Assembly: GCA_965228905.1 (NCBI GenBank)
Contig: CBDDII010000003.1
Span: forward strand, 2,170,001 to 2,234,000
Source: CALKXV01 sp965228905
GTDB taxonomy: Bacteria; Pseudomonadota; Alphaproteobacteria; Rhodobacterales; Rhodobacteraceae
DNA length: 64,000 nucleotides
Reading direction: 5' to 3'
A program made the position numbers and the translations under genes. The notes under the pieces were generated by a model that had not been told where the DNA came from, made no database searches, and was given only the letters and a program-made list of their open reading frames with translations. Of the stretch, positions 24,187 to 33,406 are shown piece after piece. Position 1 is the stretch's first letter. Every line of letters starts with the position of its first letter.

Positions 24187-25344
24187 ATGATAACCATTAC
24201 CACGACCGAGGCGCTGGCAGCCTTTTGTGAAAGGGCCGGGCAAGCGCCCTATGTTACGGTCGACACTGAGTTTCTTCGCGAACGCACCTATTATTCGAAA
24301 CTCTGCCTCGTGCAGCTTGCCGTTCCGGGCGACGCGGAAGAAGACGCCGTGCTGGTCGATCCACTGGCCAAGGGCATTTCGCTTGATCCCTTGTATGCGC
24401 TGATGGCCGATGAACGTGTGGTCAAAGTGTTCCACGCCGCGCGTCAGGATATCGAGATCTTCTGGATCGATGGCAAGGTGATCCCGACACCCCTCTTCGA
24501 CACGCAGGTGGCCGCGATGGTGGCAGGCTTTGGCGAGCAGGTCGGGTACGAAACACTGGTACGCAAGATCGCGAAGGCGCAGTTGGACAAATCCTCGCGT
24601 TTTACCGACTGGTCGCGCCGCCCCCTGACCGAGGCTCAGCAGAACTATGCGCTGGCCGATGTAACGCATCTGCGGGTGATCTATGAATTCCTGTCCGAAA
24701 AGCTGGAAAGTTCGGGCCGGCGCCCATGGGTGGAAGAAGAACTGGCGATCCTGACCGACCCCTCGACCTATGTGGTGCAACCCGAAGAGGCGTGGAAACG
24801 GGTCAAGACGCGCACAAGCTCGGGCCGTTTCCTGGCCATCGTGCGCGAGTTGGCGCGGTTCCGCGAAACCTATGCGCAGGAACGCAATATCCCGAGGAAC
24901 CGGGTCATCAAGGACGATGCGCTTTTGGAACTTGCCTCGACCAAGCCGAAAAGCATCAAGGATCTGGGCCGGTCGCGCCTGTTGCTACGCGAGGCGCGCA
25001 AGGGCGATGTGGCCGACGGGATCCTGGCCGCCATCCAGGCGGGGCTTGAGGCCGCGCCGGAAAGCCTGCCCAAGCCAGACCGTTCGCGCGACAAGTTGCA
25101 GGTCAACCCGGCGCTGTCCGACCTTTTGCGCGTTCTTCTGAAGGCGCGTTCCGAACAGCTTGGCGTTGCGCAAAAGCTGATCGCCACCTCGGCGGAACTG
25201 GATGAACTTTCCGCCGGCAACTACGATGGTGCCATCATGAAAGGCTGGCGGCGCGAGGCTTTTGGCGAGGATGCGCTGCGGCTTTGTCGGGGCGAGCTTG
25301 GGTTAAAGGCCAATGGCAGTGCCGTCGAGGTCTTCGAGATCTAG
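24187..25344 (+). CDS. rnd: ribonuclease D
   Basis: 3'-5' exoribonuclease of 385 residues acting on tRNA 3' ends and other structured RNA. DEDD catalytic residues are visible: TVDTEFLRE near 21, FHAARQDIEIF near 82 and YALADVTHLRVIYEFL near 155. The HRDC region follows near 205-285. Length matches bacterial RNase D. It lies 21 bp after purN and may be co-transcribed. Confidence 0.95.
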   Translation: MITITTTEALAAFCERAGQAPYVTVDTEFLRERTYYSKLCLVQLAVPGDAEEDAVLVDPLAKGISLDPLYALMADERVVKVFHAARQDIEIFWIDGKVIPTPLFDTQVAAMVAGFGEQVGYETLVRKIAKAQLDKSSRFTDWSRRPLTEAQQNYALADVTHLRVIYEFLSEKLESSGRRPWVEEELAILTDPSTYVVQPEEAWKRVKTRTSSGRFLAIVRELARFRETYAQERNIPRNRVIKDDALLELASTKPKSIKDLGRSRLLLREARKGDVADGILAAIQAGLEAAPESLPKPDRSRDKLQVNPALSDLLRVLLKARSEQLGVAQKLIATSAELDELSAGNYDGAIMKGWRREAFGEDALRLCRGELGLKANGSAVEVFEI

Positions 25345-25402
25345 TTTTTGATTTGCCGCGATGTCCGAGCCGGAAATCGTTGCCGATTTCCTCGCCATCG
25401 CT

Positions 25403-25867
25403 CTAGCGCCGTGCCACGCGCGAATTCCGTGCCCCGGTCACCTGGATCACCCGCACCCGTTGCAGGACAAGGTTCGGGATGAACACCCCTGCCGACAATT
25501 CGCGCGACTGTTCTGACGAAACACGCCTCGGCCCCCGAGGCGGCACCGCGCGGAAGGAATAGCTGAGCACGCCCTCGACGGGATCGCCGTAGGGATCAAG
25601 GCTGACCAGTTCCGGGGCAAACCACCCCTGACTGGTCGGCAGGGCGGTGGCGCGGACGATGGCACCGCCCGGCGTGCGCTCGATCACAAGGCTGGTGATC
25701 TCGGCCACAAGCGGGCGGCGTTCGTTCTCGGCCTCAAGCGGGCTGAGCGCCTCTTCCTCGCCCGAGCGGAACCAGTTCAACGGGTTGAACCGGCTTTCGT
25801 TGATCGCGGAACAGCCCGAAAGCAGTCCGACCACCAACACCAGTGCAATCGCAGATTTCGCCGTCAT
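25403..25867 (-). CDS. predicted lipoprotein, function unknown
   Basis: Protein of 154 residues with a lipoprotein signal: MTAKSAIALVLVVGLLSGCSA, lipobox LLSGC and lipidation at Cys19. The position-2 residue Ser and the rest give no clear domain; INESRFNPLNWF is followed by a proline- and arginine-rich beta-like region. A longer frame exists upstream, but the lipoprotein start and GGAACGAGGGGCTGAGGTC before it decide for 25867. Conserved neighbours in roseobacters are suspected but cannot be checked here. Probably an outer-membrane or periplasmic-face lipoprotein. Confidence 0.75.
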   Translation of the reverse strand: MTAKSAIALVLVVGLLSGCSAINESRFNPLNWFRSGEEEALSPLEAENERRPLVAEITSLVIERTPGGAIVRATALPTSQGWFAPELVSLDPYGDPVEGVLSYSFRAVPPRGPRRVSSEQSRELSAGVFIPNLVLQRVRVIQVTGARNSRVARR

Positions 25868-25968
25868 GACCTCAGCCCCTCGTTCCTGACATACTGCTAG
25901 CCGAAACTTGGCGCGGTGAAAAGCGTTCCGCACTGGACCTTTCGCGCCCCGCGGCCTACCTCTGGCCC

Positions 25969-26397
25969 ATGGCACAGGACGCATTTGAAGAGATTGCCGA
26001 AACCTTCGAGTTTCTGGACGACTGGGAAGACCGCTATCGCCACGTGATCGACCTTGGCAAGGCGATGGACCCGCTGGACGAGGGGTTGAAGGTGCCCGCG
26101 ACCAAGGTCCACGGCTGTGCGAGCCAGGTCTGGCTTGTCCCCGAGATCGAAGGCAAGGGGGCAGGGGCAATCCTGACCTTCACCGGCGAAAGCGACGCGA
26201 TGATCGTGCGCGGGCTGATCGCGGTTCTGAAGGCGCTTTATTCCGGTCTGACGGTGGAACAGGCGCTTCTGGTCGATGCACCGGGCGAACTGGCCCGCCT
26301 TGGGCTTGACGATCACCTTTCCGCGCAGCGTTCCAACGGGTTGCGGGCCATGGTTCAGCGCATCCGCGACATCTCTGAGGCCGCCCGCACCGCCTGA
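25969..26397 (+). CDS. sufE: SufE family cysteine desulfurase activator
   Basis: Protein of 142 residues that accepts sulfane sulfur from SufS for Fe-S cluster assembly. It shows the SufE core FLDDWEDRYRHVIDLGK near 15-31 and VHGCASQVWL near 47-56, where the cysteine is the sulfur acceptor. Later LIAVLKALYSGLTVEQ fits the family. No suf genes are adjacent, so it is a stand-alone sufE. Confidence 0.93.
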   Translation: MAQDAFEEIAETFEFLDDWEDRYRHVIDLGKAMDPLDEGLKVPATKVHGCASQVWLVPEIEGKGAGAILTFTGESDAMIVRGLIAVLKALYSGLTVEQALLVDAPGELARLGLDDHLSAQRSNGLRAMVQRIRDISEAARTA

Positions 26398-26681
26398 ACT
26401 GCATGGTGCGATCGGGATTGCCGTCGCCGTGGCAGCGCACGGGCAATCGCAAGGCTGAGGAGCAGTACGAAAGCCATCTCGACAATCATCGTGCCATAGG
26501 ATGGGGGAAAAGGCTCGTCAAAGCCTGCATAGCCGCCCATCCAACCTGATACCAACTCGGGAAAGACAGGTGCCGGTGTGGACAGTGTTTCGCCTGGCAA
26601 TGGCTGATAGGGGGCCGTGGCCCCTTTGGCAGCAAGCGGGCAGATCCCGATGACAAGCAGAAAGAGCGAGCGCAATACCAT
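26355..26681 (-). CDS. hypothetical membrane protein
   Basis: Unrecognised protein of 108 residues. It has an N-terminal signal-like segment (MVLRSLFLLVIGICPLAAKGA), a proline-rich middle (PYQPLPGETLSTPAPVFPEL) and a C-terminal helix near residues 60-78 (MIVEMAFVLLLSLAIARAL). Its last 43 bases overlap the 3' end of sufE on the other strand. The ATG at 26681 was preferred to a TTG four codons upstream. The hydrophobic architecture argues for a real gene. Confidence 0.5.
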   Translation of the reverse strand: MVLRSLFLLVIGICPLAAKGATAPYQPLPGETLSTPAPVFPELVSGWMGGYAGFDEPFPPSYGTMIVEMAFVLLLSLAIARALPRRRQSRSHHAVQAVRAASEMSRMR

Positions 26682-26859
26682 CGAAACCACCAATAAAGCC
26701 GCCTGTCCCCTGTCTTGCCGATCAGGGTTAAGGCGTCGTTAATTTCACCCGGTCCCTCGCGTCTTTCCCCGATTGCATAACGGCCATGCAGACCACTGGA
26801 GGTATTGGACTTTTTTACTTTGCCCCGTTAAATAAAGCTCAAGTCTCTCGGGAGAAGAC

Positions 26860-27819
26860 ATGACCGCCAAGGATCTCAAGGTTCCAAGCCTGCGCCATCC
26901 TGAAAAGGCGCACAGGCCGGACAACGCTCAACCCAAGAAACCCGACTGGATTCGCGTCAAGGCGCCAACCAGCAAGGGTTACAAGGAAACGCGCGACATC
27001 ATGCGCGAAAACAAGCTGGTCACGGTCTGCGAAGAGGCGGGCTGTCCGAACGTCGGCGAATGCTGGTCCCAGGGCCACGCCACCATGATGATCATGGGCG
27101 AGGTTTGCACGCGGGCCTGTTCCTTCTGCAACATCGCCACCGGTAAACCGCCCGAGGAACTGGACGTTTTTGAGCCCGGTCGCGTGGCGGCTGCGGTCAA
27201 GAAACTGGGGCTGAACCACGTTGTCGTCACCTCGGTCGACCGCGACGATGTCGAAGACGGCGGGGCCGAACATTTCGCCCAGACCATCCGCGCCATCCGC
27301 CGCCAGTCTCCCGACACCACCATCGAAATCCTCACGCCGGATTTCCTGAAATGCGACCCTTCGGTGTTGGAGGTTGTCGTCGAGGCCAAGCCGGACGTCT
27401 TCAACCACAACCTCGAAACCGTGCCGGGCCTTTATCCCGAGGTGCGTCATGGGGCGCGGTATTTCCACAGCCTGCGCCTGTTGCAGCGGGTCAAGGAGCT
27501 TGATCCCACGATGTTCACCAAGTCGGGCATCATGGTCGGTCTTGGCGAAGATCGTCAGGCCGTGCTTCAGGTCATGGACGACATGCGGGCCGCCAATGTC
27601 GATTTCCTGACCATTGGCCAGTACTTGCAACCGACGCCGAAACACCACCGGGTCGACCGTTTTGTCACGCCGGATGAATTCGCGTCCTACGAAAAGGCGG
27701 CTTACGGCAAAGGCTTCCTGATGGTTTCAGCGACGCCTCTGACACGTTCGTCCTATCATGCAGGCGACGATTTCGCCCGGTTGCGTGCGGCCCGGCTGGC
27801 CAAGCTCGGCACCGCCTGA
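26860..27819 (+). CDS. lipA: lipoyl synthase
   Basis: Radical-SAM enzyme of 319 residues that inserts two sulfurs into octanoyl-lipoyl domains of dehydrogenase complexes. Both Fe-S motifs are present: the auxiliary cluster CEEAGCPNVGECW near 56-68 and the radical-SAM CTRACSFCNIATG near 83-95. The C-terminal RSSYHAGDDF near 300 carries the serine that ligates the auxiliary cluster. CGGGAGAAGAC precedes the start. Monocistronic by appearance. Confidence 0.97.
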   Translation: MTAKDLKVPSLRHPEKAHRPDNAQPKKPDWIRVKAPTSKGYKETRDIMRENKLVTVCEEAGCPNVGECWSQGHATMMIMGEVCTRACSFCNIATGKPPEELDVFEPGRVAAAVKKLGLNHVVVTSVDRDDVEDGGAEHFAQTIRAIRRQSPDTTIEILTPDFLKCDPSVLEVVVEAKPDVFNHNLETVPGLYPEVRHGARYFHSLRLLQRVKELDPTMFTKSGIMVGLGEDRQAVLQVMDDMRAANVDFLTIGQYLQPTPKHHRVDRFVTPDEFASYEKAAYGKGFLMVSATPLTRSSYHAGDDFARLRAARLAKLGTA

Positions 27820-27821
27820 AT

Positions 27822-28892
27822 CTAGTTCTCCGCACCGCCCGCCAGAACCTGCCGTGCCGCCGCGCGACGTAGGGGACCGATGGCGTTCACCGTGCGAAAC
27901 AGGGTCAGAACCGCCGCGCGTTTCAAAGGGTTGCGGGCCTGGATCAGCCTCCGACCACGCTCGGACAGCTCCAGCACCGCCTTGCCCGCCTTATGGCGCG
28001 AAGCACTGTAACCCGCGGTCGTCCCTTCGATGATGCGATCAGCCAGTTCGGCGGCATCGGCGATGCCAAGGTTCATGCCGCGTCCACCGACGGGCGAATG
28101 GCAATGGGCGGCATCCCCGGCCAGAAACACCCGCGCCGTCTGATAGACCGGCACTTGGCGGATCGAGATCGTGAACGCCCCGGAGCGGCGGATATTGCTG
28201 ACGGGCATCTCGACGGGCAGGGCGGCCAGCGCATCGGGGTCGCTGGCAATCACGCGGTAGCGGGTATCCGACAGGGGCACCACGACAGTCACTTCGCCAC
28301 CGTCCCTCAGATACCCCATGAACAAGCCCCTGTGCGGCCAGTCCGGCGCGTCCACATCGGCAATCGACCACTCCTCGGGCAGGTCGAACCCCTCGTAAGG
28401 CTGACCGATGGCGCCGCGTACCGCACTCCCAACACCATCGGCCCCGATCACAAGGTCATAACGCCGTTCCTCGCCGTTCACGACGACATTGACGCCCTCG
28501 CCATCTTCACGAAGCGACTCGAAGGTCTGCCCATAAGTCACTGTTCCACCGTGACTTTCCAGCGCATTCGACAGATGCGCCTCGGTCCTGTCCTGCGCCA
28601 ACCCCCAGATCCGCGTCGCATCGTCCACGTTCAGATCCAGCCGCAGGATCGGCTTTGTCCCACGGTGAAAGATGCCACCCTTGAAGACGATGGCCTCCTC
28701 CGTAATCGCCCGGTCAACACCAGATCGCCGAAAAATTTCGATGGACGAGGGCAGGATCCCGACCGCGCGGGAAAGCTGCGAAGGTGAGGGACGCTTTTCC
28801 ACCACGTCGGGCACGATGCCGCGCCGCGCCAGTTCCAGCGCGGCGGTCAGGCCGGTCGGCCCGGCACCAACGATAAGGACGCTTGGAGTCAT
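27822..28892 (-). CDS. FAD-dependent monooxygenase (UbiH/PHBH-type)
   Basis: Flavoprotein hydroxylase of 356 residues. The Rossmann FAD motif SVLIVGAGPTGLTAALELARRG opens the protein, the DG motif DLVIGADGVGSAVR lies near 150, and the GD motif VFLAGDAAHCHSPVGGRGMNLGIAD near 265-289. This is the group A aromatic hydroxylase fold, found in ubiquinone, antibiotic and aromatic catabolic hydroxylases. I chose the Met before TPSVLIVG because AGGG lies about 8 bases upstream; a start seven codons earlier is possible. Substrate unknown. Confidence 0.85.
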   Translation of the reverse strand: MTPSVLIVGAGPTGLTAALELARRGIVPDVVEKRPSPSQLSRAVGILPSSIEIFRRSGVDRAITEEAIVFKGGIFHRGTKPILRLDLNVDDATRIWGLAQDRTEAHLSNALESHGGTVTYGQTFESLREDGEGVNVVVNGEERRYDLVIGADGVGSAVRGAIGQPYEGFDLPEEWSIADVDAPDWPHRGLFMGYLRDGGEVTVVVPLSDTRYRVIASDPDALAALPVEMPVSNIRRSGAFTISIRQVPVYQTARVFLAGDAAHCHSPVGGRGMNLGIADAAELADRIIEGTTAGYSASRHKAGKAVLELSERGRRLIQARNPLKRAAVLTLFRTVNAIGPLRRAAARQVLAGGAEN

Positions 28893-28958
28893 CGGACAGC
28901 CCTGCGTTGCCATGCAAGGACGCTAAACGATGCAGTTCACTTTCCGCAACCCGAAGAT

Positions 28959-29837
28959 TTATCCGCCCGGCAGCGACTTCACATAGGCCGCAATCGCCGC
29001 GCGGTCTTCGGCCGTGAGTTTCGACAGGTTCGCCACCACATCGGCCATCTTTCCGCCCGCCGAGTCGAAATCGGGGGTAAAGCCGGTTTCAAGGTAATAG
29101 GCGATGTCTGTATCGCTCCAGTCCAGATGGCCGGGCGAAATGCCGGGAATGCGGCCCTCGCCGGATGGATTGGGTGCGCCGCCCATCCAGTTCGACACCT
29201 GCAATCCGCCGATCAGGTTGCGCGAGGTATGGCACTCGGCGCAATGGCCAAGGGCTTCGACAAGGTAACGGCCGCGCTCCAACTCGGGCGTCGTTGCGGG
29301 CATCACCCAGTCGCGGTTCAGGAACAGTTCTTTCCAGGGGCCAAGGCTCGCGCGGATATTGAAGGGAAAGCCGACCTCGTGCGGCAGGCTTTCGACATCA
29401 GCAGAAGGCAGCGTCTGCCAGAATGCCCAGAGATCGGCCACATCCTGATCCGTCATCCGCGCATAGGTCGTGTAGGGGAAGGCGGGATAATAATGCCGAC
29501 CCTCGGGCGAGGTGCCGTTCAACACGGCCGAGGCGAAGTCCTCCTGGCTCCACTCGCCGATCCCGAAGATCGGATCGGGCGAGATATTCGGGGCGACGAA
29601 TGTTCCGAAATCCGACAGGAACCGCTGACCGCCCGCCAGAACCAGCGAATCGTCGCTGCCTTCCGCCTTGTGGCAGGACGAACAGCCCGCCGCCCAGAAA
29701 ACGGTTTCACCGGCGGTCGCGTCGCCGCTGAGTGCTGCGAAACGTTCAGGCGCAACAGATTCTGCCCGCGTGAACCAAAGAACCGCGCCAAGGGCCAGAA
29801 GCCCCAGAATGATGAGTCTGGATAGAAGTCTGAGCAT
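28959..29837 (-). CDS. diheme c-type cytochrome
   Basis: Membrane-anchored periplasmic cytochrome of 292 residues. An uncleaved-looking N-terminal helix (RLIILGLLALGAVLWF) is followed by two cytochrome c domains. Heme sites are CSSCH near residue 53 and CAECH near 198, with candidate axial Met residues in later segments. The layout resembles the cytochrome subunit of alcohol or sorbitol dehydrogenases, but no dehydrogenase gene is adjacent. It lies 32 bp after cytochrome c' and probably shares its transcript. Confidence 0.88.
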   Translation of the reverse strand: MLRLLSRLIILGLLALGAVLWFTRAESVAPERFAALSGDATAGETVFWAAGCSSCHKAEGSDDSLVLAGGQRFLSDFGTFVAPNISPDPIFGIGEWSQEDFASAVLNGTSPEGRHYYPAFPYTTYARMTDQDVADLWAFWQTLPSADVESLPHEVGFPFNIRASLGPWKELFLNRDWVMPATTPELERGRYLVEALGHCAECHTSRNLIGGLQVSNWMGGAPNPSGEGRIPGISPGHLDWSDTDIAYYLETGFTPDFDSAGGKMADVVANLSKLTAEDRAAIAAYVKSLPGG

Positions 29838-29869
29838 GGGGGTAGGTTAGGGCCCGAAGGCCCCACCAA

Positions 29870-30334
29870 TCAAGGCTGCCGATAGGCTTTGTGACAGGTG
29901 CCGCAAGCCGCACCGACGGGGCCGAGTGCCGGTCCGAGCGCTTCCTGCCCATTGCCGGCCACTTCGGCCAGTGCGGCGGCCGCTTCGGCCAGTTGACCGC
30001 CGATTTCGCCTGCGTTCGAACCTTCCTGCCAGAGCGCGGGCAGGGCACGAGTTTCGCTGCCCAACTCGTCGGTCGAAGTGCCGGGGGTCCAGTAACCGCG
30101 CTGGCTGAGGGTCGAAAGGGTCGCGAGGTTCGTCGCTGCCGCCTGGGCCGCGTCTGCGTCATATTCGATTTCGCCCTTTGCCATGCCGCCGAGGGTGGCG
30201 AGGTTGAAGGCATAAAGCTGCATCTGCGCTTTCCGCGCCTTGACGCCGGGGTCTCCGCCGTGACTTGCGGCAAAGACCGTTCCGGCGAAAGCGGTCACCG
30301 CAAGCGTGATTCCTATCGTTAAGTGGTTTTTCAT
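29870..30334 (-). CDS. cytochrome c'
   Basis: Periplasmic protein of 154 residues. Signal peptide IGITLAVTAFAGTVFAA is cleaved near residue 20. The mature chain is a four-helix-bundle-like sequence with the single heme site CGTCH near the C-terminus (CGTCHKAYRQP), the hallmark of cytochrome c', which binds NO and protects against it. The start at MKNHLTIG was chosen because GGAGC lies upstream; an in-frame extension of 21 codons is unlikely. It is divergent from the LysR gene. Confidence 0.88.
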   Translation of the reverse strand: MKNHLTIGITLAVTAFAGTVFAASHGGDPGVKARKAQMQLYAFNLATLGGMAKGEIEYDADAAQAAATNLATLSTLSQRGYWTPGTSTDELGSETRALPALWQEGSNAGEIGGQLAEAAAALAEVAGNGQEALGPALGPVGAACGTCHKAYRQP

Positions 30335-30417
30335 GAATGAGCTCCCTGCTCCGGTTGCTATGCCAATGATGGTAGCCCGCCTTGGCGAAATGACCATTCC
30401 GCGTTATTGCGGATAGT

Positions 30418-31269
30418 ATGTCGAAAAACGCACAACCGAACTGGGATGACGTCCGCTTTGTCGTGGCGGTGGCCGATCACGGCTCGGTCGCCGCCGCCGC
30501 GCGGGCCATTGGCGTCAACCATGCAACGGTTTTGCGGCGCATTCAGGCTTTCGAGGAACGGCAGGGATTGCGCGTCTTCGACAAGACCCGCCGGGGGTAT
30601 CGGGTGTCGGCGGATCGCCGCGCATTGATCGAAGCCATGCGCGAGGCGGCGGCATCCCTTGGGCAGGTCGAACAGATGATCGAGGCCGAACGCCCCAACC
30701 TGGGCGGCGGTGTACGGGTGACGACCACCGACAGTCTCGCGCTGATGGTGTTGCCAAGCGCCATTGCACAGGTGTCGGAAGAGTTGGATTTGGCCATCGA
30801 CCTTGTGGCAGGCAACGCGCATCTGGATCTGGGCCGCGTTCAGGCCCATGTCACGGTGCGCCCCACGGCCAAACTGCCCGACGACCTGAAGGGCGAGACG
30901 GCGGGCACCCTCCGCTTTGCGGTCTATGCCGCACCGGGGGCGGCGGATGTCTGGCTTGGCCTCTCGGGGCCACCCGCACGCTCGGTTGCCGCCGAATGGC
31001 TGCGCCGCCAGAAAGGCACCACGACACTCAGTGCGGACAGTTTCGTCACCCTTGCCGCCCTCGCCGCTGCAGGGGCAGGGCGTGCGCTATTGCCGACAAT
31101 CGTCGGCGACAACTGGCAGGGGCTTCAACGGCTGGACCTGCCGACCGAGCTTCCCGAGGTGCCGATCTGGGTCGCAAGCCACGTGGATTTTGCCACATCC
31201 GGCCGGTTGCGCCGCGTGCGGCGGCATCTTGCGGAACACATCGCAAAGGAAACGGCGACCAGGGCCTAG
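30418..31269 (+). CDS. LysR-family transcriptional regulator
   Basis: Regulator of 283 residues. The N-terminal winged helix reads WDDVRFVVAVADHGSVAAAARAIGVNHATVLRRIQAFEE across residues 9-47, a LysR HTH. A short effector domain follows from about residue 95 (GGVRVTTTDSLA). It is divergent from cytochrome c', with 83 bp between starts, so it may control the cytochromes. Effector unknown. Confidence 0.88.
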   Translation: MSKNAQPNWDDVRFVVAVADHGSVAAAARAIGVNHATVLRRIQAFEERQGLRVFDKTRRGYRVSADRRALIEAMREAAASLGQVEQMIEAERPNLGGGVRVTTTDSLALMVLPSAIAQVSEELDLAIDLVAGNAHLDLGRVQAHVTVRPTAKLPDDLKGETAGTLRFAVYAAPGAADVWLGLSGPPARSVAAEWLRRQKGTTTLSADSFVTLAALAAAGAGRALLPTIVGDNWQGLQRLDLPTELPEVPIWVASHVDFATSGRLRRVRRHLAEHIAKETATRA

Positions 31270-31868
31270 AACCGCATCCCCACGGCCAGCCCGAAGACGG
31301 GATCGTTGTCCGCGCTATCCGCAAAGCCGCCCTGAAGGAAGGCGCCGCTGGATGTGCTCAATTCGGCATTCATGCCCAGTTGTGGCACGGGCGTGGAACC
31401 CGAGGTTACATCCTCGCTCAATATCCCTGAAACGCCGATGCTGAACTGATCGGTCAGGGCATAATCCAGGTACAATTCGGAACTGGTGACATCCTGGCTG
31501 TCGTCTTCGTAAGTCACGCTGACCCCGGCGGTGGTCTGACCGCGCGTGAGCGCCGTGCCCAGTTGAAACACGTCATCGCCTTCGTTCCAGGCTTCGCCGA
31601 AATAGATGCGCAGGCCCCCGAAAGGGGTCCGCCGGACGGTTTCACTGGTTTCCCGGATCAGGCGCGGTGCGGAAAGGCGCAACTGCGAACTGTCGGGCAA
31701 AGGCGCGATGCTGGCCGATGGTGTCGCGGCGCGCGCGACGGCCCCACCGAGCTGAAACCCTTCGGAAGCCGACGGAGCAACCGAAGGCCCCGCGATTCCC
31801 GGAACCGATTCTGCGTGAACAGGGGCAGCCAACGTCATGATAACCAAGACGAATCCAAGTGAACGCAA
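31266..31868 (-). CDS. hypothetical exported protein, possible outer-membrane beta-barrel
   Basis: Unrecognised protein of 200 residues. A signal peptide (LGFVLVIMTLAAPVHA) is followed by a low-complexity Ala/Pro/Ser part. From about residue 85 come alternating beta-strand-like segments (GLRIYFGEAW, FQLGTALTRG, TAGVSVTYED, ELYLDYALTD, FSIGVSGILSED). The chain ends in phenylalanine (VGMRF), as outer-membrane barrels usually do. I chose a TTG start because GGGAGA lies 8 bases upstream; a GTG ten codons earlier is open. The 3' end overlaps the LysR gene by 4 bp. Confidence 0.6.
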   Translation of the reverse strand: MRSLGFVLVIMTLAAPVHAESVPGIAGPSVAPSASEGFQLGGAVARAATPSASIAPLPDSSQLRLSAPRLIRETSETVRRTPFGGLRIYFGEAWNEGDDVFQLGTALTRGQTTAGVSVTYEDDSQDVTSSELYLDYALTDQFSIGVSGILSEDVTSGSTPVPQLGMNAELSTSSGAFLQGGFADSADNDPVFGLAVGMRF

Positions 31869-31980
31869 CGGTAAATCTCCCGATGCCCCACCCGTCACTC
31901 ACAATATCTGGTCCCACCTTGCAATCCACGCTATGCGGAAAATGCAAACAAAAGGTTGTCAACTCTGTGGCCTGAAGGTC

Positions 31981-32526
31981 TCAGTCGCTTTCGCCGGTAA
32001 AGCGAACACAGCCGATATAGGGCAGGTTCCGGTTGCGCTGCGCATAGTCGATGCCATAGCCGACGACGAATTCGTCAGGGATCTCGAAACCGGTCCATGT
32101 TGCGCGGATGTCCGTTTCGCGGCGCGATGGCTTGTCCAGAAGGGCGATGGTCTCCAGCTTGCGCGGATTGCGCGACCGCAAAAGGCCCAGCACGTGGGAC
32201 AGAGTGTGGCCCGTGTCCACGATGTCTTCGACGACCAGCACATCCTGGCCTTCGATCTCGCCTCGAAGATCCTTCAGGATCCGCACCTCGCGGCTGGATT
32301 GCATCGCGTCGCCGTAAGACGAGGTTTCAAGGAAATCGACCTCGACGTTTATGTCCAGCTCGCGCACGAGATCGGCGATAAAGACGAACGACCCCCGAAG
32401 CAGCCCCACGACGATCAACTTGTCCGACCCGGAATAGGCGGCCTTGATCTCGCGGCACAATTCCTCGATCCGCGCATCAATCGCCTTGGCCGAGATCAGC
32501 CGGTCGATCACATATGGTTGCGTCAC
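31981..32526 (-). CDS. hpt: hypoxanthine phosphoribosyltransferase
   Basis: Purine salvage enzyme of 181 residues. The PRPP-binding loop is VLVVEDIVDTGHTLSHVL near 97-114; VGLLRGSFVFIADLVREL near 41 and DFVVGYGIDYAQRNRNLPYIG-like ending (EFVVGYGIDYAQ) also match. I chose the GTG at 32526 because it gives the normal HPRT length. An in-frame ATG 22 codons upstream would add an odd Arg-rich tail and overlap the next gene's leader. Divergent from the RatA/Coq10-like gene. Confidence 0.95.
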   Translation of the reverse strand: MTQPYVIDRLISAKAIDARIEELCREIKAAYSGSDKLIVVGLLRGSFVFIADLVRELDINVEVDFLETSSYGDAMQSSREVRILKDLRGEIEGQDVLVVEDIVDTGHTLSHVLGLLRSRNPRKLETIALLDKPSRRETDIRATWTGFEIPDEFVVGYGIDYAQRNRNLPYIGCVRFTGESD

Positions 32527-32597
32527 TTCGCCATTCCCCCTTGACCCTCGCGTCCTGTCCTTACACCTATCGCCCAGGACGAGACCAGACAAAGCAC

Positions 32598-33053
32598 ATG
32601 CCGACCCATTCCGAAACCCGCGAACTGCCTTACAGCGCCCAACAGATGTACGACCTTGTGGCCGACGTGGGCAGCTATCCCGAGTTTCTGCCCTGGACCG
32701 CTGCCGCGCGGATCCGCGAAACCACCGACATGGGCGATCACACGGTCCTGCTGGCCGATCTGGTGATTTCCTTCAAGGTCTTTCGCGAAAGGTTCGGCAG
32801 CCGCGTCACCCTCTGGCCCGAGGCGCGAAAGATCGACACGGAATACCTGGACGGCCCGTTCAGCAAGATGGTGTCGAACTGGGCGTTCGAGGATGCCGGG
32901 AAAGGGGCCTGCAAGGTGCATTTCCACGTCGACTTCGCGTTTCGCAACAAACTTTTGCAGACCACCGCGACGATCTTTTTCAACGAGGCGATGCAGCGCG
33001 TCGTCCGGGCCTTCGAAAGACGCGCGAAGGATCTTTACGGGTCGAAAGAATAG
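32598..33053 (+). CDS. RatA/Coq10-family START-domain protein
   Basis: Protein of 151 residues of the polyketide-cyclase/START family that includes mitochondrial Coq10 and bacterial RatA. It shows the N-terminal HSETRELPYSAQQMYDLVADV, YPEFLPW near 33, LVISFKVFRERFGSRV near 62 and the C-terminal helix FNEAMQRVVRAFERRAKDLYG. Coq10 binds ubiquinone and aids respiration. The start at MPTHSE matches family N-termini; the longer frame is discarded. Confidence 0.9.
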   Translation: MPTHSETRELPYSAQQMYDLVADVGSYPEFLPWTAAARIRETTDMGDHTVLLADLVISFKVFRERFGSRVTLWPEARKIDTEYLDGPFSKMVSNWAFEDAGKGACKVHFHVDFAFRNKLLQTTATIFFNEAMQRVVRAFERRAKDLYGSKE

Positions 33054-33080
33054 GGCCGGCGCCTCACGGTGCACCGGCCC
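33052..33080 (+). terminator. GC hairpin after the RatA/Coq10-like gene
   Basis: GGGCCGG just after the stop pairs with CCGGCCC at the far end of a 28-base element (33052-33079) with partial pairing inside. The T tract is weak, so termination may need Rho. Confidence 0.4.
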
Positions 33081-33406
33081 TTCAGGTTGAAAATGCTTTG
33101 GTTATCAAATCTTTGCTGAGGCCGATGAATATTCGACCCCAGAAGGCCTTGCCGAGGGATAAACGGCCTGACCCGGATCAGAGTGATGCTGGCACCTTTT
33201 ACACGTTCACCCCCAAAGCACCTTGGCCACGTACCGGCCCTCTGATTGACACGCACCCTCTCAAGGTGTCGTTAAGTCAACTCTGAGCGAGCGACGGTCG
33301 TGGATCAACCGGGGCAAGCGCGCTCCGGGGCCGATTTCACGGTTCTTTCACGAATTAATCCGGATTTGTTAACCTCGCGTTAGATAAACTTAAGGTTGCG
33401 TGCCTC
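33081..33406. other. intergenic, no gene seen
   Basis: About 330 bp between converging genes. I see no reading frame with family resemblance and no RNA gene. It becomes AT-richer towards 33340-33390. Confidence 0.5.

Noticed and set aside
33054..33406. riboswitch or small RNA gene in the gap after the RatA/Coq10-like gene
   Set aside because: No known aptamer core or strong conserved fold could be recognised apart from the terminal hairpin.
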